Of a stretch of DNA of 64,000 nt, positions 1 through 11,388 are shown one piece after another. Origin of the DNA: Aphanomyces cochlioides (lineage: Eukaryota; Oomycota; Saprolegniomycetes; Saprolegniales; Verrucalvaceae); NCBI GenBank assembly GCA_019828595.1, contig JAHQRK010000025.1, forward strand, positions 62,001-126,000, in the 5' to 3' direction. Each line of letters starts with the position of its first letter. The stretch's first letter is position 1. The notes under the pieces were generated by a model that ran no database searches, was not told the DNA's origin, and saw only the letters and a list, made by a program, of their open reading frames with translations. A program made the translations under genes and the position numbers.

Positions 1-56
1 CGTGCGAACGTGGTGGTGAGCTTGTCGAAATTGAAGCATTCGAAGACTACTCGTAA
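1..56 (+). CDS. C-terminal end of an F-box-like/LRR family gene (5' part outside window)
   Basis: Reading from base 3, the last codons give CERGGELVEIEAFEDYS and a TAA at 54-56. This matches the tail recovered for the inverted copy at 2336-3679 (ERGGEFVEVQVVEDYS), so it is the end of a member of the F-box-like/LRR family that fills the window. Only the last 18 codons are visible, so whether the gene is intact cannot be judged. Confidence 0.7.
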   Translation, partial: CERGGELVEIEAFEDYS

Positions 57-274
57 ATTCATGCAGCCATCAATTCATGGATGCTATTTTCAATGAACAG
101 AAGAAAATGTGCAATTTCTCTTCTTCTTTCTTTAAGTACCTGTTGTTCCATACTTGAAACGCTAAGTGACTTTGAAATTTCGATGGGTATGCCTTTAGCC
201 TGCACACACTGCCAAAAAAGTTGATCTAAATTAGCTTTCATTTCATTCTTGTTGTCAAGAAGTTCAGTGCACAT

Positions 275-1368
275 ATATTAGTACACGTATCTATGTTTTA
301 GACTAAGAATCAACATAATATTCTGTCGAGGCAAAAATTATGGAGAGCAAACGGCGCGTCTTTAAAGGGACAGAAAAACACTGGGCTCATCTCGGACGAT
401 TCAATGTCCGCCAAAAATTCGTGGTGTACTTCGTGAAGATTTAGCTAGTGGTCACCAATTAATCACAAATATTTGAATATCGCAGTCATCTATTACAAAT
501 ATGTTTTCAGTGACTGCCAAGAAATGCATTGTCTCCTGTGATTCTCGGTCATTAACAATACTCAGGTTCCTTGCTTAGCTGTAAGGACTGGAGGCAATGA
601 CGAACTAAAAGCCAAAATGTAGAGCTCGAACAAGTGTACCTGCGCTCAAAGCGCTATACTTCAAGTTCACAACGAACATTTTTCGTTAAGTCGCGAATTG
701 TATCGATATGGCAGTGAACAACCACGACGACAGCCGTATACTTGGTATGTTACACGTGCTTGAATATCATAGGCGAGCTAAAATAGGTAGCAGGTTCTAG
801 GAAAAGTCAGTACCAAAAGAAGGAATACTACATATATACTGCCAAAATAGAGTTGGAATAGTTATAGTTGTGTTGCCTCACGTAAGACATTCTATCAAAA
901 TCGATCATTTTCTCTGACCAACATGATGACTATAACAAAGCCCTCGAAGTTAGTTTGCTTTGTAATGCAGGCCTTATGTGTAGACGATATTCTTATTTTG
1001 GTGCCCCCTAGTCGTTTTCCTTTGGCGTAGTGATGACGAGTTTGTTCGTGGCATCTGCAACTATAACAAGTCATTTAGACAAATACAAGAAAACACCCTT
1101 ATTATCAGATAGTTCTTCTTGTTAATGCATGAACAGCACTCAGTAATTTCAGCTCCACGCAGATATTTCGAGCTGCTGTCACCATTTTTGAAAGCATGCA
1201 AAGCTCAAGCAACGACAACACAAGTATCCATTATGGACGACATTTCTTTGTTTTGCATAAATTATGAATAAGGTATATATATGCAGGATATTAGATTCAC
1301 ATATGTCAATAAGTTTTGTTTCATGCAATAGATAAATTGGAAAAAGCAAGATCGCCACCCAAGCTACG
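275..1368. other. Intergenic, no gene recognised
   Basis: AT-rich sequence of about 1.1 kb with no long open frame and no match to the window's gene families. It directly precedes a decayed F-box/LRR copy and may hold its former promoter. Confidence 0.5.
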
Positions 1369-2335
1369 ATGAAGAGAATCAAACAGTCAAGTCCAGCCCG
1401 CTCGACTCTTCCTGTCGAAGTCTTAGTGAATATTGCGTTTGCCATTCCACACGAAGAAGATTCGTTGCTTTTCTTGAAGCTCTCCATCCGTTTAAGGTTC
1501 TCGGACCCCTTGAGCAAGTGTACAAGCTGGGTTTCACAAGACTCGGACTTGTGGCCATCATTGACGCTGGATTCGTCGATTCTGACATCACCAAGCCGTG
1601 CTATGTATGAAGATATTGTCGACTGGCTGAAACAATTGCAGATCGCAAAACTTGTGCTGACTCTCACAGATGAATAGCAAGTTGAGGACGACTGGACTAC
1701 GTTGCCCATTGTTGAACTCTCTCTGATATTCATGTATAACATATAAAGCGGTTGGACAAGATTCTTACATCAGCTACAGCTTCTACAGCATTTGATATCC
1801 TTGAAATTGAACACCTTAGACACAGATATCATTGACAGCGTGTCCGAATATGCAGCAAAAAGTAAAAGCTCGTCAAGCTTCAATTTTACCATAGCAGCGC
1901 TATGCCTTTGAGTGCACTGCACAATCAGATGGAGTGGACGAATCGCCAGTCTGTTAGAGTGTTTGCAGACAGTGGATTGGGATACTCAAGCGACCGCGAT
2001 GACACTTTGCAAGGAAAACTTGTCCAAACAATATTGAAGTGTCGTACTTCGGAAACTCTCACGATTATTTTGCTGTCTTGGACGATTGAGTTTCAACCAC
2101 TTGATTAAAGTCATTATCCATACAGTATTGTGCGATATCGAGCAACTTTTACAAGCATTTAGCCAGTGCATTGGAAGGGTCCAAGGTGTCACATCTCAGT
2201 TTGATCAACAGAGAGGGCAAAAGTGGTAGCTTGCAATATTTGCTGCAAATTTTGCCTCGAACATCCGTCAGATACTTTGAATACGCTGAAGCCCGTGCTC
2301 GAAGTGAAGAAACAATCGACTTCGAAGAAAAGGTA
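1369..2335 (+). pseudogene. F-box-like/LRR family pseudogene
   Basis: It starts at an ATG with the family N-terminus (MKRIKQSS, then TLPVEVLVNIAFAIP) and DLWPSLTLDSS. The frame then breaks repeatedly: LISLKLNTLDTDI near 1800, EWTNRQSVRVF near 1930 and LQILPRTSVRYFEY near 2240 lie in different frames with stops between. The LRR tail (AIQNNQTI, VKTKRIK) is absent because sequence identity ends where the oppositely oriented copy begins at 2336. Decay and truncation are clear, and no functional product is expected. Confidence 0.8.
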
Positions 2336-3679
2336 TTATGAATAATCTTCAACCACTTGAACTTCTACAAACTCGCCACCACGTTCGTTCGTCAATTTTT
2401 TAAATCCTCCCAAGACCCAGATTCAACCCAGTGCTTGGATGGATGGACCTTGATGCGCTTCGTCTTCACTAAACGACTGGGATGCGTGAAACTTTCTATC
2501 ACAAGTCGTAGCTCGTCAATGGTAAGCCAGCTTCTTCCCAAATCCAGTTCATAAATCGTTTGGTTGTTTTGAATGGCCTTGACAAATTTTGCTACGACAG
2601 CTTTGGTAAATCCAACAGCACGAGCCATCAATGTTTCTAGAGGGCAATGCTCCAACAATGGGACTAGCCTATTCAACACTGGGCTTCGAATTCTGTCATC
2701 CGACAATGCTAAATGTTTTATGGGCATCCGTGGCAATGATCGCAGCAAGTGTCGAATCGCGTGATCTCGCATGTCCATCAGATGGTATCCATGCAAAGAC
2801 AGATGCAAAACCTTTGAGTTTTCCAATCGGCTGATCATCTTTTCTAAAAACGACCCCTTCACCAAACATTGATGCAGCTCTAATGTCTTCATTGAAAAGG
2901 TGTACTCTTGAAGATTCCTAGACATGTCCATGTCCTGGAGGTAACATCGATGCAGCATGAGCTTGTCCAGCGTCGGACAATTGAACATGGCTTTGAAAAG
3001 TTCTTGCTTCAGAGCCAGGTCGTTGAGGCCTTCCCATCCCATTCCAGTGTATCCAAAGACTTGTACTGGCTGGCGACGAAACCACTCAATAAGATTACGC
3101 AGCGCAGTCTCGGTTATGTGTTCAAATCCATAATTAACTTCAAGATGGGTCAGCGTGTCACTCTTCGCAGCTAATGCACAGACTTCGTGGAATATTTCTT
3201 GATGCCTTGTATAAACTTTCAATGCCGTCAAGCAATTGAGTTGTGGCAGACAGCTTGACCAGCTATTGGGACTGCCAGCTGAAGTGCGTAATTGGCAAGG
3301 TGGTCCAATCGTCCCCACCTTGCCAAAGCTCCTTGGTAATCCATTCCATCTGACGAACGTTGAGCGTCTTGAGCCACTGGACGTCAATGATATCTTGCAC
3401 GACAACCTTTGGATAATACTTAGCGATAGTCGCATAAGACGCAACGTTTGTTTCCTTTGGAGTCGAAGAATCAAGCCGCAAGGAAGGCCACAAGTCCGAG
3501 TGCTTCTGTGTCAGGCTCAACCTATACAAGTGCTCCAGCGGCCCTAGGATGCCATAAGGATAGAGCGCTTCCAGAAAACCAAAGAAATCTTTTGCGTCTG
3601 GAATAGCAAGCGCTATGTTGATCATGGCATCAACTGGTAGAGTAGAACGTACTGGCCTCAACAGCTTTGGCCTCTTCAT
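2336..3679 (-). pseudogene. F-box-like/LRR family pseudogene, two single-base frameshifts
   Basis: The family start is the ATG at 3679 (MKRPKLLRPVRSTLPVDAMI), followed by FLEALYPYGILGPLEHLYRL and HSDLWPSL. The frame shifts near 3280, between LPITHF and CLPQLNCLTAL. It then runs through LIEWFRRQPVQVFGY, KAMFNCPTLDKLML, AIQNNQTIYELDL and RLVKTKRIK. A second shift in a six-A run near 2396 takes the frame out just before the normal tail ERGGEFVEVQVVEDYS, whose stop is at 2336-2338. Intact relatives are intronless, so both shifts are lesions or assembly errors in homopolymers. With those two bases corrected it would be full length, about 447 residues. Confidence 0.8.
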
Positions 3680-3689
3680 AGCTGGGCGG

Positions 3690-4167
3690 GAAATCAACCT
3701 GACGATCTTGGTAATTATTAATTGGCCAAAAATATTTATTAAATTACCATTGGATGGAATAAATCTATTATACAAAATATACTCAAATTATAGCGAATCG
3801 TTGTACTCAATTAATTTTTTGGTCAATCAAAACGCTTCAATAAATATAGATGAAATATTATTGGATGAAGCTTTTAAGATAGAAATTGCAGAAATTATAT
3901 CTTGAATGAAAAAATGTATGGCTGAGCTTACAAAATATAGCTCATGCTGAAGACTTTCTAAGAAACAGAATTAATTCTGGAGAAGTTGTTCCTGATTGCT
4001 GTGATGAAAGAGACGTAAAGACAAGTCATTACTGTCGGATGCTTTCTCTAAAGGACAAAATGTCCGTTAAACATGCGCACAATATTCCGCATTTGTTTGT
4101 TACTTTGCAAAAAAACCAAACAACTCAAAAGTTTGACTCGAGTGATGTATTTCAAGGACAATGGTAA
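3690..4167 (+). pseudogene. AT-rich coding-like relic of unknown origin
   Basis: Two adjoining stretches read like protein in different frames. One is about 3700-3905 (INWPKIFIKLPLDGINLLY, ending IEIAEIIS). The other is about 3919-4167 (WLSLQNIAHAEDFLRN, ending SSDVFQGQW and TAA). Base composition is far more AT-rich than the neighbouring LRR copies and resembles the polymerase relic at 16.7-18.6 kb. I recognise no domain. A decayed mobile-element or viral-derived gene is possible, chance is not excluded, and no start codon is clear. Confidence 0.3.
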
Positions 4168-4449
4168 GACCAATATATATTAAATACATGTCGTTTTCGT
4201 GAAAACTTTGGCCATCGCTGGACGTCGTCTCGGTTATTAAATTGCTATCTTACAAGCAAAATTCACAAAGCACATAGTTACAGAAGTGCAAGATTCTGCA
4301 ATATTTGTAATTCTTAGACGAGAGCGCAATTGATCAAAATCAAAAATATAAATTATAGCAAACCTCGTCGAATTTTGCAATTTTTCATTTCGTCCAATCG
4401 ATGACAGGACAAAAATCAAGATCGTCCAATCTGAAATTTCCATGTCATC

Positions 4450-5715
4450 ATGAAGAGAGTCAAGCTGTCAGATTCGACGCGGTCGTCTCTTCCAGTCGAC
4501 GTTGTGGTGAATATTGCGTTTGCGAGTCCAGACGAAAAAGATTTCTTTTTGCTTTCCTAGCTGCCCTCCATCCGTATAGTGTCCTGGGACCTCTTCAACA
4601 CGTCTATCAGATGGGTTTGACGCACAAGCACTCAAGCTTGTGGCTGGATTCTTCTTCTCTAACGTCGCCCAACCGATCTTTGTACGAAGATATTGCCAAT
4701 TATTACCCAAAGGTCACAATTGAAGACATATTCGACTTTGAATGGCTCAAGAAACTTGAGGTGGCAAAGAAAAATGGACCCTTGTGAATGATTGGACAGT
4801 ATTGCCCATTACAGAATTTATAGTGCTACCAAAACTCGATATCCCTAGCAATTGGACAAGTATATTGTCACAACTACCGCATTTGACATCCTTGAAAGTA
4901 AAAACCGCGTGTCATAGTGCAATCAACGATGTGTGTGAATTTGCAGCCAGGAGCGAGAAGCCCATCCACCTAAACATTGACCATAGTTTGAACAACATGC
5001 CTTAACCTGCGCTGCGCCATCTTATTGAGTGATTAGATCGTCTGCCTGTTCGATGGTTAGCCTACAGTGGATTCGCATGCGAAAGACCCAAGTTTGGAAC
5101 GAAAGTTGATTCAAGCCATGTTTAATTGTCGTTCGCTGCACACGCTCAAGTTATGTTTTTTAGTCTTGAACTCCTCGATTTCAAACCTCTAAACTTGTCC
5201 ATCAGGTCATTGTCCATGCATCATTGTCACATACCGAATGAGTTCATTAAACGTTTGGCCAAAGCATTGGAAGGTTCCAAGGTTTCAGAACTCAGCTTGT
5301 ACGGACTTCAAATACGACTTTCGATGTAATGGAATTGAGTGTTTGCTGGAAACTTTGCCGCGGACATCAAGCAAACATTTGGAATTAGTCGATGCTTGGG
5401 TTCGAAGCAAACATTTTTGCAAGGTCACTCCGCTGTTTGCATCACGCCCTTTGGAAAAATTGTCGCTCTATATCAACGGACTTTCATAAACATTCGTGGG
5501 GAAGCTTGCGACTATCATCCAAAGCAACTCGACCATTTGCGAATTGGATTTGTTGGAGAGCGATAGCATCCAAGTCGTTTTGTCAAAAAATGAGGATCAA
5601 AATGAGCCCACGCAGAAATGTCACGGGTCCAAGGAGCATGAAGGTGCTACAGCTCTTGACCACCGAATGTGGAGGTGAATTGATATTTACACATAAAGAG
5701 GAGAAACAAGACTAA
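4450..5715 (+). pseudogene. F-box-like/LRR family pseudogene
   Basis: The start ATG at 4450 gives MKRVKLSDSTRSSLPVDVVV, then a frameshift near 4550 leads to FLAALHPYSVLGPLQHVYQM and HKHSSLWLDSS. NDWTVLPITEF and LPHLTSLKVKTA follow after another shift near 4785. A stop after NNMP, then RLAKALEGSKVSELSL and ECLLETLPRTSSKHLELV occupy further frames. The tail CGGELIFTHKEEKQD ends at 5715. At least four lesions make it non-functional. It is a same-orientation neighbour of the copies at 6345 and 10037. Confidence 0.8.
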
Positions 5716-5849
5716 CGATTGAAGCCTTAGAGACTTTGACTGTTACCTCCTTCTAGCTTTATCGATGTTATATTCGTTCAACCACAAATCATCAAGAAGT
5801 ACATTTAATTCAACAGTTTCCACAAGCCAAGACGTACCATAAAAATTTC

Positions 5850-7400
5850 GACAATGAGCGTCCATAATTTACACATAATGGGTAATGTAGCAAGTCCAGA
5901 ACAAAGTTATATCCCTTGATAAAAGCGGTAGTCATGGCAACCAAACTATGCACGTCCATGTCAGGTGAAAGCTTTTGAATGATCTTGCGACATAATTGTC
6001 TTTACTGAACCCTCAGAAAAGGCTACCTCAAGAGAAAATGCAGTTGAAGCATGAAACATTCGGCAATCCCAGTTAAGAGATTAGACGCACAACGCTGTCT
6101 TTTACACAGATGATCTTTCACATTCTTCCAATCAAGTCGCAACGTGCAAATAGTTTTTCACCAAAGCCCCTACCGTGAGGTTGTTGATGAGTTCATTAAT
6201 ATCAGTGTTGTAGTGAAGCAACGCAAGACAAGAACCATTATTGAAAGATTTTGACCAGTCGATCGAATTTCGCAGTGAACGTATTCTTCTATTGTCGCGT
6301 CCCATTTCTTATAAAGAATGCCATTCTGAATTTTTTGGTCGACTATGAAAAAAGGCTAAGCTATCGCCGCCGTCGTGCTCGTTCCTACCAGCTGACATTC
6401 TGGTCAAGGTGGCGATATTTATTGCAGATGCTGAAGATTTATTTGCGTTTCTTGAAGCTCTCCATCGATTCAACATCTTGGGACATCTCGAACAAATTTA
6501 CAAACTCGGCGCAAAGCAGAAGCATGCTAACTTGTGGCCATCGTTGAGAATTGAAACTCGAAGTCGAAACTCACGTCGTCGTCATTCATACGAGGCCATC
6601 GCCAGGTATTATCCAAAGGTTGTGGTGAAGGATGTTGAGGATATTGAGTGGCTCAAAAAGCTTCAGATTGAAAAGATCGAGTGGATCCTCACCGACAAGT
6701 GGCCACTCGTAGGTGATTGGACATCGTTGCCTATTAGAACACTCATTCAGTCGCGCAAAGCAGACATCCACAAGGGATGGACAAATATTTTGCCACAACT
6801 ACAACATCTAATCTCGTTACAAGTGGCTACCAAGGACACAGGAGCGATCAATGATGTTTGTGCATTTGCAGCTCAGAGCAGAACCCTTGTCGAGCTTGCC
6901 ATGATTTGCGATCATGGTTCTATGACTTTCTCGGCGGTTGATCATCTTGTTGAGTGGTTTAATCGCCAGCCTGTTCGCTTATTTGCCTACCGTGGTTATG
7001 GCTATCTAAGCTCTGGGCATGATACTCAAAATCGAAAGCTATTTCATGCAATTTTTGACTGTCCAACGTTGGAAATACTTACATTGACGGGGTTTAACCT
7101 TCGACATATGGATTTTGACCATGTTACTCTATTCATAAAGTCACTAACGCTCCACATTTGTAATGGAACAAATGATTATGTCACGAGGCTGGCCAGATGT
7201 TTGGTTGGATCCAAACTGACCCATCTCAGTTTGAAGAAATCCTCCAAATATAATCATGACGCGACAGCAATCCACAGTTTGTTCCGAATTTTGCCGCGAA
7301 CATCTATTAAACACTTGGAGATGCATGATTACAGTGTCCGAAGTACGCACTTATGCAAGCTGACGCCATTGATTGCGTTATGCACATTGGAATCGTTGGC
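5850..7400 (+). repeat. Segmental duplication A, copy 1
   Basis: This block, including about 500 bp of non-coding DNA upstream of the LRR copy, is repeated at about 9590-11050. Shared non-coding landmarks include GAGCGTCCATA near 5857 and 9599, and ATCAGTGTTGTAGTGAAGC near 6200 and 9888. Identity continues into the coding part. The duplication therefore copied gene plus upstream region. Confidence 0.7.
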
Positions 7401-7627
7401 ATTATATGTGTGAATTAGATTTGAAAAGAAGCAACATTGACTTTGACGACATTCAACTCATGATTCAGAGTATCACGCATGATAGTCGAAAGGTGAAGAC
7501 AAGACGGATCAAGTTGAATATTTATAGAAGGGCTGTTAACGCCGAAAGGGTTACAGAATTAGAGCAATTGGCCAGAGACCTTGGAGGTGAATTGGTTGTT
7601 CTTCAGGAAAATGATAGAATCGATTAA
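6345..7627 (+). pseudogene. F-box-like/LRR family pseudogene, recently disabled
   Basis: ATG at 6345 is followed by one A too many compared with the sister copy at 10037, which puts a TAA at codon 5. From 6355 to 7413 the correct frame is continuously open (FLPADILVKVAIF, FAFLEALHRFNILG, NLWPSLRIE, LVEWFNRQPVRLFAY, LPRTSIKHLEMHD, CTLESLALYV). A short deletion at about 7410 then removes the segment before the asparagine-rich repeat and shifts frame into CELDLKRSNIDFDDIQLM, VKTRRIKLNIY and the tail DLGGELVVLQENDRID (stop 7625-7627). Two lesions only, so inactivation looks young. Confidence 0.85.
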
Positions 7628-7783
7628 TTGATCGTGCAGTCCTCAACGTTTTTTGGACCACAGTTATTTCGAAATTAATATAATGCGCGACGTACAGTAC
7701 TTCGCCATACCATCCGCCTTAACCCTCGTTTGTCCTGTGAGTGATCTACAAATTGTGGGAACGAAGAAAATATAGGCAAAAGT

Positions 7784-7810
7784 CAGGAACCACCCATTGG
7801 GTGGTTCCTG
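7784..7810. repeat. 27-bp near-perfect palindrome
   Basis: CAGGAACCACCCA is followed directly by its inverted copy TTGGGTGGTTCCTG. The right half is also the left terminal repeat of the element at 7797-9002, so the left half may be a remnant of a second, abutting element end. Confidence 0.8.
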
Positions 7811-9002
7811 AAAACACAATTTGTGTCGTACACATTTCCAAAAATATAAATCATTCAGCAAGATTTAATTGTCCCTTGTGATAGGTAAAAAAAATATTGT
7901 GCATCACATCATTGTAGTCGTCGTCGCCTAGTGAGCTTTGTCGTCAGTCATATGATCAGAGTTGTGATACGTTACGATACGTTATAACTTAACGTATTTT
8001 AGTACGAAATATTTTTTGCGAAGCGTATTACAGTAATACGTTTGGTACGTTATTTTGAGGCTATATTTCAAGTAAACATTGATGGTGAGCTAAAATATAT
8101 TTACAAGATAAAGTCCCTGTATGAACTACGACTTCTCTGTTGATAGAAACAAGTTGATGGATGCCAAACGTGATCATAACGAGTTCATTAACTGTGTAGC
8201 TATATATATGCTCCTCCACTACATGGACGTCGTCATTGTGGATAAGTTTCGTGTGATAAATTGGACGTGAAATTGAGCTATCTGCCCCAATACGCACTTG
8301 ATTTCCGTGGAGAAGTTTGAGTGTGTTGCACATTTACACAAAGAATTATATCATCGTTCATTTATTATAAGAACGCCATCAACACTTTTGGGTCATAGCC
8401 TGTACTTGATTTTTGCAAAATTAAGGTTACTATAGCCCCATTATTTCAGTTTATTTTCACAAAACAAAGCTTATTTTAAATTGATGAAGTGCTCCGCTTG
8501 TCGTGGATGTGAGAGACTCAGTTGCAGCCTCATGTTACCTCTTAAATCCTTTAAAATGATCAAGTTTATGTATGAATATACCTTTTAACGTAAAACGGTA
8601 TTCCTGTAAAATATAGCGTACGTAATGAATCTACGTTATAATTTTATGGTATCGAAATACGATTAAATAACGTATCGTATTACTGTACGTTACGGTAATT
8701 AACGTAACGTTTCACAACTCTGCGTATGATTGACTTCACCGTGTTTCCGAACTCCTCGGCATTTCCTTTTGGAACACAATGCAGTCAAGCATGACATAAC
8801 TTGGCTCATCCATGCAGAGCAACGAGCTATCGAAGATGATAACTGTTGTGGTGGAGCTTGGCCCAAAGGAGGTGTTCCGACGGAAGGATGGTTGACAAAA
8901 TGTGTATTTGAGATTTGCGATTTGCGATTTGTATTATTTTAGAATAAAAGTTCAGAAATTTGTGTCTTTTTTGCACAAAATGTGTTTTCAGGAACCACCC
9001 AA
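7797..9002. mobile_element. Non-autonomous inverted-repeat element, about 1.2 kb
   Basis: The left end 7797-7818 and the right end 8981-9002 are perfect 22-bp inverted repeats beginning TTGGGTGGTTCC. No transposase frame lies inside. No convincing flanking duplication was found, perhaps because the left flank is itself palindromic. A hAT-like element occupies 7957-8722 inside it, so this one is the older insertion. The superfamily is unknown. Confidence 0.6.
7957..8722. mobile_element. hAT-like MITE, 766 bp
   Basis: The ends read CAGAGTTGTGATACGTTACG at the left and, inverted, CAGAGTTGTGAAACGTTACG at the right (one mismatch in 20). The flanks are CATATGAT (7949-7956) and CGTATGAT (8723-8730), an 8-bp target duplication with one mismatch, which is the hAT signature. 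Subterminal regions are rich in ACGT-containing motifs. There is no transposase; a minus-strand frame of 90 codons at 8061-8333 is the only open frame of note. It was probably mobilised in trans. Confidence 0.75.
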
Positions 9003-9589
9003 TATTATCATTGCCACGGTCAAGACAACTGGATAATACATGAAACTCTAAGGAGGTGCCTGACTCGCAACAATGTGGTATGTCCGAGAGAGGGAATATC
9101 GTAGAAATTAAGGAGTGCACCAGGTAATATCACGAATATTACGGAAGTACTAATGCGCTTTATTGGAGCCGATGGGACAAACCGAAGGTGTGACCAAAAC
9201 TGCCCTCCAACATGTACTTGCCTCATGAAAATGCTGAGTTATAGAAACGAATATGACCATAAATCGCAGTAGAATGTGCCGGTAAATCTTGCCTGAATGA
9301 TTGAATCTGTAGTTTGAAAGATCTCATAGGTCGTATTGTCTTTACGAGCTAGGCATTTATCTTATCATTAGTTAATGACACTTCGTGTGATTTTGTCCAA
9401 GGCGGCACATTCTTGCGCCAAGTTTGACGCTATGTGAAGTGATAGTCCGTTGGATGTGTGGAGCCGTCGACTGTGATCTCTGTTTCGCTAACAGGATTGC
9501 TCAAGCTAAATTTGGTAAACGAAGGAGAACACAAAATCAACGCCTGAAAATTTTTCTATTTCTATTTGTTAAATCGAGTCTGCACCCCA
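9003..9589. other. Intergenic, no gene recognised
   Basis: Sequence between the nested inverted-repeat elements and duplication block A copy 2. No supported frame or repeat was seen. Confidence 0.4.
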
Positions 9590-11050
9590 TGAAGATGAGC
9601 GTCCATATTCTTCACATATTGAGTAACATAGCAAGTTCAGAACGGAGCATAGCGGATTGATAAACGCAGTAGTCGTGGCAAACAAATCATGCACCGCGTC
9701 CTTGAGAGGTCATTGCTTTAAAAAAACTATAACATAATTGTCATCTCTCAGATAGAGCTATTACTGAAGAGAGATCAATTTAAGAGATTAGACGTAAAGC
9801 CCACTTTACCCTGACAATAATTTCAATTCTTACATTCAATTGCAACTTGAAAAGAATTCGTTTGCATCAAGGGGTGAGTTCATCAATATCAGTGTTGTAG
9901 TGAAGCCATAGACGGAGCAGAACCATTTTTGAAAGATTATGACCAGTAAATAGATCGAATTTCACAGCCAACGTTTTCTTCAAGGGTCGTGTCCCATGTT
10001 TCGCAAAGGGCGTAATTCTAAAATCATCTGTCAACCATGAAGAAGGCTAAGCTGTCGCCGCCGTCGTGCTCTTTCCTACCAGCTGACATTCTGGTCAAGG
10101 TGGCGATATTTAGTGGAGATACTGAAGATTTATTTGCCTTTCTTGAAGCTCTCCATCCCTTCAACATCTTGGGACCTCTCGAGCAAATTTACAAACTTGG
10201 AAGCGTGCTAACTTGTGGCTATCGTTGAGTATTGAAACTCGACATCGAAACTCACGTAGTCGTCATTCATACGAGGCCATCGCCAGGTATTATCCAAAGG
10301 TTGTGGTGAAGGATGTTGAGGATATTGAGTGGCTCAAAAAGCTTCAGATTGAAAAGATCGAGTGGATTCTCAATGACAAGTGGCCACTTGTAAGTGAGTG
10401 GACCTCGTTGCCTATTACAAAGCTTATTCAGACGCGCAAAGTGGGCTTTTAAAAGGGCTGGACAACTGTTTTGCCACAACTGCAGCATTTGCAGCGACGA
10501 GTGGAAACCTTATCGAGCTTGACATGGTTCAAGATGATGGCTATTTGACTATCTCGGCTGTTGATCATCGTGTTGAGTGGTTTAACCGCAAGCCTGTTCG
10601 CTTATTTGCCTACCGTGGATATGACCGTCGAAACCATCAACAGAATTTCTCTAATCTAAGGCAATTTCACACGATTTTAGACTGTCCAACTTTGGAAAGA
10701 GTCAAATTGCTGGGTTTGATTAACCTTCGAGATGTAGATGTTGACCACAATAATTTGTTCATGAAGTCATTGACGCTCCAGATTTATGTTGCATCATACG
10801 ATGTTGTCACAAGACTGGCCCGACGATTGAAAGGAACTAAAATGACACATCTCACAGTCAGTTTGAAGAAATACTGCAAATATGGTTTTGACATGACTGG
10901 AAATCAAAAATTGTTCCAAATTTTGCCGCGAACGTCTATCAAACACTTGGAGGTCCAGGACTACAGTCTCCGAAGAATGCACTTTTGCAAGCTGACCCTC
11001 TTGATTGCATCTTGCTCTTTGGAATCGTTGGTATTATATGTGTCTCCATT
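9590..11050 (+). repeat. Segmental duplication A, copy 2
   Basis: Partner of about 5850-7400, containing the upstream non-coding region and most of an F-box-like/LRR copy. Homology is lost shortly before about 11100, where an inverted gene fragment begins. Confidence 0.7.
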
Positions 11051-11105
11051 TTCAAAAACATTGGCAATGAAACTTTCTGGATACACTCGACCAAGCTTGA
11101 CGGAA
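10037..11105 (+). pseudogene. F-box-like/LRR family pseudogene, 3'-truncated
   Basis: It starts MKKAKLSPPSCSFLPADILV and is closely related to the copy at 6345. A frameshift near 10205 (within KHANLWPSL) and another deletion/frameshift near 10455 split the frame. From about 10490 the frame is open (LIELDMVQDDG, RVEWFNRKPVRLFAY, LPRTSIKHLEVQDYS, CSLESLVLYVSPFSKTLAMK). The coding match ends near 11090-11105, before the final LRR and tail, where a minus-strand N-terminal fragment of another copy starts. Confidence 0.8.
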
Positions 11106-11109
11106 CATG

Positions 11110-11376
11110 TGCGCTCGACTGCGGTACGTTGTGACTCTTGAATAATTGATGAGACATTCGCACGATGAAATAGAGGCAGGGTCTAGCATAGAAGAACCAA
11201 GTCGAAGCAACGGCCATAGTGAGTATGGCCGAGTGATCATGCGTCAAGGCAAGTTGTAGTAATTGCTTAAGCGGTCCGAGATTGTTCGATGGTCGTAGAA
11301 CTTTGAGAAAAGCGAATAGATCAGCTGCTTCTCGGATAGAAAACGCCAGCTTGATGACAACCTCCACGGGTAACAT
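11110..11376 (-). pseudogene. F-box-like/LRR family fragment, N-terminal part
   Basis: Minus strand, from the ATG at 11376: MLPVEVVIKLAFSI, ADLFAFLKVLRPSNNLGPLK, ALTHDHS, then a frameshift into SLWPLLRLGSSMLDPASISS. The match stops near 11110, where the plus-strand copy ends. This is a rearrangement junction of two half genes in opposite orientation. Confidence 0.75.
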
Positions 11377-11388
11377 GAGCAAGACCAA

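Noticed and set aside
59..274. 71-codon minus-strand frame with ATG near the left edge
   Set aside because: Reads plausibly but has no recognisable domain, no neighbour support and a length common by chance; not listed as a gene.
1179..1742. 187-codon minus-strand frame over the first LRR pseudogene
   Set aside because: It is the complement of a recognisable family copy; the plus-strand motifs explain the DNA.
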